DNA from: Mytilus trossulus
Lineage: Eukaryota; Mollusca; Bivalvia; Mytilida; Mytilidae
Assembly: GCF_036588685.1 (NCBI RefSeq)
Contig: NC_086375.1
Location: forward strand, 11,153,916 to 11,217,915
Reading direction: 5' to 3'
DNA: 64,000 bases
Shown in pieces: positions 46,481 to 58,300 of the stretch. How positions within the stretch are numbered: position 1 is the stretch's first letter; every line of letters begins with the position of its first letter. The translations under genes were made by a program, and so were the position numbers. The notes beneath the pieces are model-generated. The model searched no databases, had not been told where the DNA came from, and saw only the letters and a list, made by a program, of their open reading frames with translations.

Positions 46481-48133
46481 CTACAATTATCTATGGATAA
46501 ACGTAATAAAAAATGCATTGTATTATACATTAGTATATTTTTCAAACTAAATGTTAGATCCTAATGATTAAAAATTATTCGCGTAATATCAGTTTTTCAT
46601 GGATTTAATGGGTATGGATTGTTTTAGGTACCTTACACCTTGACTAAAATTAATTTGGCTCGTTTCATTTTCATAAAATTTTGACAAAACCTTTACTTTG
46701 ACCCTTTGACTAAACTATAAAAAAAAAAAAATTGAACCAGACACATTGGAAAAAAATAGTTTGATAAATAACAGTTTCACTAACACCAATTTTGATCATT
46801 TAAAAGCTTAATATTTCTTTAACAATACAACGTCATTAAAATGTTTAGCTAATTTTACAGAGTTATCTCCCTGTAGTGTTAGGTACCACCTTAGAACAAA
46901 TTTAAATAATTTAATAACAATAGTATAAGAAGAGAAACCACTGGGTTTGGGAAAATGTCTCATGAACTTTTCTACATTATTAGGTTTATATGTATATTTG
47001 TTTTCAAAATAGTTTTTTTATGCCCCACCTACGATAGAAGGCCATTATGTTTTCTTGTTTTTTTCTCGTCAATCCGACTGATTTTATCATTTAGCCAATA
47101 TTGTTTTCAGTGTCCTGTATCAGGATAAACATTCAGTAGCTATAGAGTACCATTAAGTTGTGTAAACATCAGTTTGAAACATAAAACACATGTTCATGCT
47201 TGTGAACTTTTTAGAATAGACTAACTGTAAATTCAGAAATTATTGCTAGGTTTTTATTATTGTGAAAAATATGAGAAAATTGTGAACTCAATAATTTAAA
47301 CTTGAATTTTGATATATTTTATATGAATTAAACAGAACTTTTCTCAAAATCGTAAAAATTAAAATCGCATTTCAGTATTTTCATATGACCAATTGGTTAC
47401 TATAGATTTTCAATTTTTTCTAAGGTTACCTAATCTGTTGTAGTACATCCTGGTACTCAGTCATGACAGAGCAACCAATAGAAGTAGAATCAAACATATA
47501 ATCGGTACAATTAGGGGGGAAAGTGTACTGTTTTCTGATTATTTTGTTGTGCATAGAAAACATAAAACAGTCAAATTTTCTCAAAATTTGTACCACTTGA
47601 AAGCTTTATTTTACTTCCTTGCCATGCTCTTAATTGACAAGTTCCAGGATGTCCTTGAGTAGGTTACCAGTCGAAAAATATGAACTCTGAAGTCATAAGA
47701 CGGTAAGATGAAAATAGTCTGAAAATGTTTTGATCAAGATTTTGATGTTCACTGAAGTGTGGGGAATGTTTTCATGAGGACACTTGTTCTTGCTTGTATA
47801 TTTTATTTTCTTTCTTTCTGACTTTTGAATCTCAATTAGTTTGTTTTTTTAGTGCAGCTATTTATGTTGATATCATTCATTAGAAAATCAAATTGTATCA
47901 TCAATATTGTGTAGAATTTTTATTCCTGGGTTTCAAATTTTGTAGATTTTACATTAATTCATAACCATAAACATGATAAATATACAATACTGTATATGCA
48001 CATTGTTGGTAAATATATGATTTATTTAAATTGTATGAGCTTTAGAAAAAAGACAAAGAGAGGCTCTGTGAACTTTTCTCCTGTTTGGTAACAAGTTCAA
48101 ATACATTTTTGTTTTTCTGTAAATGAGTATATA
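46481..48133. other. Intergenic, repeat fragments only
   Basis: 47023-47060 is the opening of the ATGCCCCACC element, 47227-47395 is related to the TIR element at 41764, and 47440-47720 pairs with 16610-16955. No gene seen. Confidence 0.55.
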
Positions 48134-49324
48134 TTTTTAGCTCACCTGGCCTAAAAGGCCAAGTGAGCTTTTCTTATCACTTGGCGTCCGTCGTCGTTAA
48201 CTTTTACAAAAATCTTCTCCTCTGAAACTACTGGGCCAAATTAAACCAAACTTGGCCACAATCATCATTGATGTATCTAGTTAAAAATTTGTGTTTTTTG
48301 ACCCGGCCAACCAACCAAGATGGCCGCCATGGCTAAAAAGAGAACAAAGGGGTAAAATGCAGTTCTTGGCTTATAACTCAAAAACCAAAGCATTTAGAGC
48401 AAATCTGACATGGGGTAAAATTGTTTATCTGGTCAAGATCTTTCCTGAAATTTTAAGATGAATGGGACAACCTGTTGTTGGGTTGCTGCCCCTAAATTGG
48501 TAATTTTAAGGAAATTTTACTGTTTTTGGTTATTATCTTGAATATTATTATAGATGGAGATAAACTGTAAACAGCAATAATGTTCAGCAAAGTAAAATTT
48601 ACAATAAGTCAACATGACCAAAATGGTCAGTTGACCCCTTTAGGAGTTATTGCCCTTTATAGTCAATGTTTAACCATTTTTCGTAAGTCTTAGTTAACTT
48701 TTACAAAAATCTTCTCTTCTGAAACTACTGGGCCAAATTTTACCAAACATAGCCAGAATCATTATAAGTCTTTCTAGATTAGAAATTGTGTTTTGAGACC
48801 GGGCAAACCAACCAAGATGGACGCTACGGCTAAAAATAGAACATGGGGTAAAATGCAGTTTTTGGCTTACAACTCAAAAACCAAAGCATTTAGAGCAAAT
48901 CTGACATGGGGTAAAATTGTTTATCTGGTCAAGATCTATTTGCCCTGAAATTTTTAGATGAGTCGGACAACTCGTTGTTAGGTTGCTGCCCCTAAATTGG
49001 TTATTTTAAGGAAATTTTGCTGTTTTGGGTTATTATCTTGAATATTATTATAGATAGAGATAAACTATAAACAGCAATGATGTACAGCAATTTAAGACTC
49101 AAAAATAAGTCAAAATGACCAAAATGGTCAATTGACCCCCTGAGAAATTATTGTCCTTTATAATCAATTTTCATAAAATTTGTAAATTTTTACTAACATT
49201 TTCCACTGAAACTACACGGACAAGTTCATTATAGATAGAGATAATTGTAAGCAGCAAGAATGTTTTATTTGTCTAATTCACATATACCAAGGTGAGCGAC
49301 ACAGGCTCTTTAGAGCCTCTAGTT
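48134..49324 (+). mobile_element. Helentron-like element, AGCTCACC family, copy 3
   Basis: TTTTTAGCTCACCTGGCC opening, short CGT tract, two internal units (ACTGGGCCAAATTAAACC, AACCAAGATGGCC and a diverged second copy), and end GGTGAGCGACACAGGCTC, TTTAGAGCCTCTAGTT. Same length class as copy 1. Confidence 0.86.
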
Positions 49325-49809
49325 TTTTATCCTGCAATTAGCACCCATCACTTGAAGCTATAGTTGTTTAAATTCCAAATCATTGTCTTATTTTTAAAAG
49401 ACATAGACACAGTTAACTTCCCACCGATTTTCATAATACATAACTTGGTCAGAAATCAATATTGTAGTTTTTTTTATTACGTCATATATAAGTCTTATAT
49501 ATATATGCTGTGTTCCTTTAAACAGATAGCATTTAAATAAAAATAATCACCCTCTTCTTATAGTTATAAGTGAACATAATTTTGATAAGATCTTTTCATA
49601 CCATCTCCTTTGCACCCAGGAATAAAAGTGCTATTTGCATAGTACACCCATTCTTAATATACTATTAAGTTTAATGGTTTTTAATCCAGTGTTTCTGTTC
49701 AAGAATATTTTCAGTTAATATTTATTAGGGTGCTTTTTCATGTTTTTAACATTTTTTGTAGTGAATAATTAATAATCAAATAAAACTATGAAAATTTATT
49801 TGAGATTTT

Positions 49810-50085
49810 CTCTGTTTAGTTGCAGACATGAGGGATTTTATCCTTCCAGGTGTACGCTTGAGTTATTATCTCGCCAGTTGTATGCATGAGGAATTTTATC
49901 AGTTTAGTGTTTTTTGGAGTGATTTTTTTCTGTTTAGATGGTTTTCCAAGTAATTTAATCAGTTCAATTGCATGTATGAGGGATTGTATCTGTTCAGTTG
50001 CAAGTATTAGAGATGCTATCTGTCCAGTTGCATGCATAAAAAGATTTTCAATCTTTGTCATCTTGAAAGAGTCAAAAAGCAAGAC
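49810..50085 (+). repeat. Degenerate ~30-bp minisatellite
   Basis: Units like TCTGTTCAGTTGCATGTATG followed by AGGGATTGTA recur about nine times with drift. The reverse strand is open for 88 codons (HATGQIASLI-type decapeptides) because of the 30-bp period. Confidence 0.8.
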
Positions 50086-50100
50086 AGGTATTCTGTATTA

Positions 50101-51245
50101 GTTTCTGTGGTAGGTCAATTTATAGGGCTCCACTTGTGATAGGTCAATGATATTTGGTGTGCAGTTGTATTAGGATTGACACATTTTTGTTTCCATAGAG
50201 ATTATTTGGTCCGGTTCCTTCAGTCATGAACTATTAACTGATGAACTATTAACTGAAACTTTTGCTTAGTTTACATGTATTAGTTTGTAATTAGGTCAGT
50301 TTATGGGGTATTTCAATAGTATTTGGAATGCAGTTATAATAGCATTGGCACATTTTTGTTTCCATAGAGATAGTTTGGTACAGTTCCTTCAGTCATGGAC
50401 TATTAACTGAAACTTTTGCTTAGTTTACATGTATCAGTTTGTGATTTGGTCAGTTAATGGGGAACTTCTAGTGGGTGGTATGCAGTTGTACATCACGGGG
50501 GGGGGGGGGGGGGGGGGGGGGGGGGTCTCAACATGGGATTTTGGGTACAGGTGTGCAGCTGGGATTTTAAAAACACCCCCCATTCATGTATTGAATAATT
50601 GTGAAATCCCTACCTATACATATATTTCACAGCGAAATCATAACCCATTCATATATTTATCACATTCGTGACAATTTAAACATTTCCCTCTGTCAATGCT
50701 TTGTATGTCTTTCATTTTGGCAATCAAATAATGACAAATTCTTTCAACAAATTAAAAGTGATTAAGCAAGACACACAATGTCAATGAGAATAGAGCAACA
50801 AATTAAGTGCAAATAAATCGATGTGTTACGCAACTAGTGCAAAAGGTTCGATATCTACTGGGTAATTTACTGAAGATTATTAATTGTGACAGTGTAATTA
50901 AATTTAATCAATATCAAAACTTGTGTAAATAAGTTTCAGAGGATGTGGAAATTTTAATGACAAAGAGTTTGGGAAATTCAGTGAAGATCGTTGCACAACA
51001 AACTGAAATTTATGACCCATTGATATATCACAATCGGTCAATTACTACCTATTGATATATTTCCTCGGTAAAATTGCACCCCATTGATGTATTTGACGGA
51101 TCAAAAAAGGGACCCATTCCAGCGGCACATATGTATATACCTTTATATAGGAAGAGACCCCCCCCCCCCGTGTTGTACATGTATAAGCATTGGCACATCT
51201 GCTAACCATGGAGATAGTTTGTCCTGTACCATACATTAAATATAG
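50101..51245 (+). repeat. Tandem repeat of ~155-185 bp, third unit split by an insertion
   Basis: Units share GCACATTTTTGTTTCCATAG, AGATAGTTTGGT, CCTTCAGTCATG, ACTATTAACTGAAACTTTTG and TTTACATGTAT. The third unit stops at GCAGTTGTACAT (50493) and resumes at 51173 with TTGTACATGTATAAGCATTG and GCACATCTG. Confidence 0.85.
50494..51172. mobile_element. 679-bp hAT-type MITE with 8-bp target-site duplication TTGTACAT
   Basis: Starts CACGGGG with a run of about 29 G's then GTCTC; ends GAGAC followed by a C-run and CCCGTG, so the ends are inverted. TTGTACAT flanks both sides (50486-50493, 51173-51180). Interior is AT-rich with no frame of interest. Confidence 0.88.
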
Positions 51246-52203
51246 TTAAACTACTTCTTATACCCTGTATCAGACAGACATAAACTATGTTATTTTATTT
51301 ATTCCTGCATCCTCCAAAAATTATACAAATACTGCAACCTTTTACTCAACAAAAAAGATTCCCTCAAGACCAGCTAGATTAGGCTTGGTGTATCCAAACA
51401 TTTTCATAATTTCAAAATAAATTTTACAGTATTTTGGGCAACAAGTTGTTGTATGTAATATTAAAATTACGCTTTACAAATTGAATGAATTTGCAGTGAT
51501 TTTCTGGATTAACCTTCAATGGGTAACTCTAAAAGCCAAAAATTGATGGCCAAGGATTTTTTAGTATCGAAACCTGTTGAAAACAATAGCATATAACCTA
51601 GTGATTGTGTTATATATTTGTTGCACATCTTTTGCCTCATCTGAACAAGGCAAAGTTTTACTACTGAAGTTTTCAAAATGTCCTTGTTCATTTACCAATA
51701 ATTGCTTGTAAAATTCTTAAATATTTAGTACCTACCATCGTATTATTGTTGGTGGTTTGAGAGTGTCCGACTTTGCATCATGGATAAGGTCACATGACAC
51801 AGTTCTACCAATCACTGTAAAAGAGGGAGACTACACCAAAGGGGCATTCAAAAACCCAAACACATAACCAAACTCATAAACCATCAAACCAAATATATTC
51901 TCTAACCCTAAACTGGGCCAACATTAAACTTTTGAAATGACAATATGGTAGTCAGGACAATGGATAGACAAGACTGCAACAAGAAGAAAACAGCACAGAC
52001 ATTTAAATAAAATAAGGAATAAGTAAACCTCTGAACAAAAGCAAAAGCACATTGCAACCCTTCAAAACAAAACTAAGTGTAGGCAGAGTGGTGACAAAAA
52101 AACCCATTATCTTCAACTTTGATAAATCAGACAATCTAGAAATGTCAATTCTAAGATAATTCACAAAAAATAACTTTAATAAATGAGTATAAGATCGAAC
52201 AAT
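51246..52203. other. Intergenic / MRPL49 3' flank
   Basis: 51815-51920 carries an end of the 8846-type retroelement family (ACACCAAAGGGGCATTCAAA). The rest is unassigned. Confidence 0.45.
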
Positions 52204-52356
52204 CTAAAATCCTTTGTCTATCAGCCATCTTCCGACTGTTTCAACATGATTTCCTTTTAATGTCACTCTTCTTGTCACTTCAGATACTTCTGTTAATAAT
52301 GGAAATCTCATTCCGACTGTTTCTTCTATGTGACTCTTCAAATCCTTTTCAAATTG
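52204..52356 (-). CDS. MRPL49: MRPL49 terminal exon 4
   Basis: Fifty residues plus TAG, beginning [12 protein letters not shown] and ending [23 protein letters not shown] matches human NEVTGTLRVKG. Acceptor TATTTTCAG. The open frame extends upstream into the intron, but homology starts at the acceptor. Confidence 0.95.
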   Translation of the reverse strand, partial: QFEKDLKSHIEETVGMRFPLLTEVSEVTRRVTLKGNHVETVGRWLIDKGF

Positions 52357-55300
52357 CTGAAAATATATACCATAATCTACATTTAGATGATTTAGTGATA
52401 AAAGATACCAATTCATTGTCTGTTAATAGATAATAGCCTAAATGCATCTACCATTAAAAGTAAGCTTGTGCATTATCATAGAAATGGCTTTATTTAAATT
52501 TTTGTTATTTCCCTTGGCCACCAACCAATTTTTCTAAAAACATTTCACTCCTCTTTTCTATTTTGACCTCCTCACCCTGAACAAAACCTATGAAAAGTTG
52601 ACATTATTACTTGACAGTTGTGTGTAAAATTAGATCAGACACAGATAAATGAAATATTTAGGATCTAAAGCATAACCTCTGATCTAAATTATAGAACTTC
52701 AACTTTTTTTTTTTTTTTTTAAATTTTCAGATCTATTTCTATGCTGAAAGTTTTTTGTTATTTTCTTTTTTCCTTTTGGAAATCTGGATTATGTCCCTTG
52801 GCATATCTGACATTATTTTACATTTTTTATTTTTATTATATTGCTTAAAATTTTTAAAATATGTAATTTATTCATTCATTTGCATATCAACATGAATATA
52901 AAACAGTTGTTCTTTCTTCGAATCAAACATACCCATATATCACCATGAACTCTATTGATAACTGTTGTAATTTTTGTGCCACGCAGTGTTGTCTGTTTTA
53001 CATAAACTGGCAAATTGTGATTCTTGTTTCTTTCTACTGAATATGGAAGATCTTTTGTTTTCTCTCCTAAAATAAAAACATATAGAATAAAAAATAAGCT
53101 TATTCAAATGCACTCAATATTTGTATTTAATATGAATAAACACATCAATTTGTTTTAAAATGTTCTACATAATTTCCTAAAGGATGAAACTCAATACTGA
53201 ACAGCTGACCTTCTCAGAGCCCATCACTATATGACAAAGTATTTAAATTAAATAAAAGAAGAGCATGTCTGAAGCCATAAATACTCTCACAAAAACTCTA
53301 GAATGTGACTCACTGCCCACATTCGAAATCTGTCCGTCTTTCCTCCATAATGACGCCTTTTGACGCCACCCCCCTTACTCCATAATGACGCCTTTTGACG
53401 CCTGTGTAGTACCTCAGTTGAAACACTTTGACTACAAAGTGTCTGCAGTTGACTTAATAAAGTTTGTATCCAATATGAAAAGGAATATCATAGGAATACC
53501 TGACTTAAATTTATTTGATGAAATAGTTGTTTTTCACAATGCCTTAATACTTCAAAGCATAAGTTCAGCATTTTATCAAAAAAATCCTATGCGAATCAAG
53601 TATGCAAAAAAAATAATTCAATGGAGGAAAGGGTTAAAAGCATTGTGTAAGAGTTTCATAAAATTAAGATGAAGAAAACTTTATTAAAGTGCAGAAACAA
53701 AAATGGGACCTATGAAAGGACAGAAATATGGTCAACACTCAACAGTTACACTAAATGTGTCTGTTGTCTACGGCGGCGGTTGCATACAAATTTGGGTAGG
53801 TAGATGGGCTATTAATTGATTTTTTTCTGTTTACCATAGAAATAGTTTTGAGGTCTTTGTGTTACAACCTGATCTCTATATATTTCTTCCCCTGTAAGCT
53901 AAAAACTTACTGTTAGGAGGTACCCAGCCTGATGGTGTTGGATATGAAGTATGAACAGGTAGGTCAGGAATATTTCTTCTTGGCAAAATTTTTTCAACAA
54001 ATTTAAACTCCTCAGTTGATTCTTCAAATTGTGTCAAAGTATCCTTTGGTGGCAACTGTTCTGCAGTGTACAAGTATTTTATACTAACTTCACATGGAGC
54101 CTGAAAAATAAAATTATTTAAAATATATATATATTAAAAAAAATACTCACTAGTGGTTCTATTGACTGTCAAAATCATCTTAACTGCTACTACCAAATTC
54201 TCATACTATCATAACCTTATCCAATTTTTCAAAGACGCATACATTTTAGTTTGTCAAAATATGGAAAATTGATAACACAAGAGTGCACACGCTGAAATGT
54301 CTCGCCTTCTGTACTAATCATTGATATTATGTTGATAGTCCCAAGTATAAAGCTTTATTACAACTGTCACATAAACTTAACATTAATCAAGATAACTAAA
54401 CAAAGACCAATGAACCTTGAAAATGAGGTCAAGGTCAGATGAACCATGCCAGGCAGACATGTACAGCTAACAATGCTTCTATACAACATATATAGTTGAC
54501 CTATTACTTATAGTTGAAGAAAAATAGACCAAAACACAAAAACTTAACACTGTGCAATGAACCGTGAAAATGAGGTCACGGTCAAATAAAACCTGCGCCA
54601 CTGACATAAAGACCATAAAATATTTCCATACACCATATATAGTTGACCTATGGCATATAGTATTAGAGAAAAAGACCAAAACTCAAAAACTTAACTTTGA
54701 CCACTGAACCATGAAAATGAGCTCAAGGTCACATGACATCTGCTCGCTAGACATGTACACCTTAAATCTTTCCATACAACAAATATAGTAGACCTGTTGC
54801 ATTTAGTATGAGAAAATTTGTAAGGGTTCCACGGAACCCAGTGTCTCGCCTATTTTTGCTGTAAATCGCAGGCTCAACAACAATGAGGAAAAAAATCAAT
54901 AAAAATATTCCTCTTTTTACTATTTTATGATTGTAAGAAAATCTAAGTCCATTTAAAAGTAAATTACAGAAAAATCTTTTTACAAACTTTACTTCTGGAT
55001 ACAATCTTATGATCATAAATAAGCATCTGTCCAAGTTTGGTACAAACCCAGGATAGTTTAAGAAAGTTAATAAAATTTTAAAAACTTTAACCACAGAGTG
55101 AATGTAATGGTTCCCCGCAGAAAAACTAAGTCCATTTAAAAGTAAAATATGGAAAAAATGGATTTATTTATTTACAAAATTTACTTCTGGATACTATCTT
55201 ATGATCATAAACAAGCTTCTGTCAAAGTTTGGTACAAACCCAGGATAGTTTAAGAAAGTTATTAAAATTTTAAAAACTTTAACCACAGAGTGAATGTAAT

Positions 55301-58300
55301 GGTTCCCCGCAGAAAAAACTAAGTCCATTTATAGTAAAATACGGAAAAAATGGAATTTTATTTTTACAAAATTTACTTCTGAATACTATCTTATGATCAT
55401 AAACAAGCTTCTGTCCAAGTTTGGTACAAACCCAGGATAGTTTGAGAAAGTTATTAAAATTCTAAAAACTTTAACCATAGAGTGAATGTTTTGTTTCCCC
55501 GCAGAAAAAACTAAGTCCATTTATAGTAAAATACGGAAAAAATGGAATTTTATTTTTACAAAATTTACTTCTGGATACTATCTTATGATCATAAACAAGC
55601 TTCTGTCACCGACGCCGACAGAATGTAGGATCGCTTAGTCTCGCTTTTTCGACTAAAGTCGAAGGCTCGACAAAAACACACCAAAACACATTTACTAGTA
55701 ATATAACCACTGAACCATGAAAATGAGGTCAAGGTCAGATGACACCTGCCAGTTGGACATGTACACCTTACAGTCCTTCCATACACCGAATATACAAGCC
55801 CTATTGCTTATAGTATCTGAGATATGGACTTGACCACCAAAACTTAACCTTGTTCACTGATCCATGAAATGAGGTTGAGGTCAAGTGAAAACTGTCTGAC
55901 AGACATGAGGACCTTGCAAGATACACACATGTCAAATATAGTTATTATTATCGCTAATTGTTAAATGTATTGTTATATAATGTGAAAACATTTCATTTTT
56001 TTATGTGCTGATGAATAAATCTACAATTATTGTTTGTTTTATAGTGTATTGCTCAAAATATTATTTTTGATCATTGATTTAAAATTAAGTGAGATCAAAG
56101 GGGCTAAGATGTTCATGTTTTTTATTTGAAATCTTCAATGTTTTACTCTTAGTCTTACAAACCTAAAGACTTGCAATATTTACATCAAAGCAATCATGAT
56201 TTTCAAACACACAACAATAATACCAAATTAAGCTGTGTATAAATACCCATTAGAAGTAATCCATTGTAATCTTACATTATTAACATTTAGTAATTTTTCA
56301 TCAAATTGATAAAAAAAGCAATGTTTCATATATTTATTACCAAATTTTCATGAAAAAAAAAGTTTTCTGGGGTATATACACATGTATACATTTAACAAAA
56401 ATATCATAATTCAAATGGAATTTGAATTAACATTGGGTGCGAAGTGTAGGGCAGAATGTGTATTGGGTGCGAATGTATATTGAGCAAATGCTAATCATTG
56501 ATTGGTCAGTGACATCAGGGGCGTAGCTAGGTATCAAATCAACTGTAGGCACAAATCACAGGGGGTTTTGGGGCCACCCGACGGAAAACAGTTTTCAGCA
56601 TTTTAGTTGCATAATTTTGTGTAAAAAAATATAATTTTTACTGATTTTTATCATGATAATATTCATAAAGAAAAGTTCGAAGAATTCAGAATAATTTACA
56701 TTAACACATGAATTAACGTAGTACAATAAAAAATCTGAAGAATTTTTTTCTACTACAATATGCCCAGTGTAGATCAGACTAGTTTTAGATTAAGGTCCAC
56801 AGAGGGTCAAAGGAAAAGATTTTCAACTTTTTTTAACGATTTTTTTTACTCAAATTTCGGCAAAAATTGGTGAAACAAATCTAATATATTTCTGAACTTT
56901 TATGAATAACTTTAAGATCCAGTTTCATACACAGAGACAATGATAAATTTACTCAAAATCAAGTCGACAGTTTTTTCTGTCGATAAAATCAGTTATACTC
57001 GCATCAACATCGATATTGAGGTGTTAGTGGATATGAAGAAGAGATAGATTTGAAAGTCGCTCGTCTCCCATTGTCGATCTGAATGTAGGAGAGAAAGTCA
57101 CAGAACAAAAAGTCACAGACAAAAAATCATGGACAAAAAGTCACAATTCATGTTTTCTGACTATTTTCTTTGAATAAAAAACGCTTATTTCTACAAAAAT
57201 ATTTTTGTATTTCTCTTGAACTATTGTTAAAAATTTGACTTTGTAAACAAAATTTATCAAAAAAATATCAACGTCAAATCAAATAATTGTTGACCAACAA
57301 GTTTCTCAACTTTGTTCGACTACCTTGTTGTTCTTGAACGTTTTCATTTTCTGACAGTTCTTCAGTAAAAGCAGTCAAGCTTTTAGCCGAATAATCAAAT
57401 ATTTGAATGCAATTTCCTGTACAGTCGACACGTACATCATGTTTCTAACACAAAGTTCCTTACTACTTTGAACGAGTGCAATATTTAGTTGGTGTGCCAG
57501 CTTGCAGTAGATGTAGGAAGCTTCTGATGATTGCTCTAGTATTTTTGCCTGCACATCATTATACTTGCCGGATATATTCGCGGTGATGTCATAAATAAAG
57601 GCAACAGTAGTATACCGCTGTTCAAAACTCCTAAATCCATGGACAAAAAACAAAATCGGGGTAACAAACTAAAACCGAGGGAAATGCATTAAATATAAGA
57701 GAACAACGACACAACACCGAAACGCAACACACACAGAAACGGACCAAGCAACAGACAAAACACCACGAGAATAACAAATATAACAGCAAAACCAAATACG
57801 TGAATTTGGGATAGACAAGTACCGTGTCACGTCTTATCTCAATATCTCAAAAATAAAAGAAAACACAAACGACTCAACGTTAAAATGCAACACACACACT
57901 GGGCACGGAGATCCCTTATATCAAGGTTTACATGTTCAAAAAACTCAACGATCGTATTAGAAATGGCATCACCTTTTACACTTTTGGCATGTTTAAAACC
58001 GATTAATTCTTCTTGTATGCTGATTGATATCATTTTTCTTATCTAAGAACCTAACACACGAAGACAATTGCTTTAATTTTTTTTCAAAGGGGGTATAATC
58101 GGCAAATTTATGTATAGGCACGTGCCTATTCGAGCCTTAGGTAGCTACGCCCCTGGACATGTTGTGATGTCACTGCAGATCTGAGAATGCATGCAATCTT
58201 GAATCTACATTTAAAATAACTATCAAGATTACCCCTCTATAAACCTTATCGCTATTTGTCCGACATTACTAGAAATCACACAGGTTCAAGTAATTTTTTG

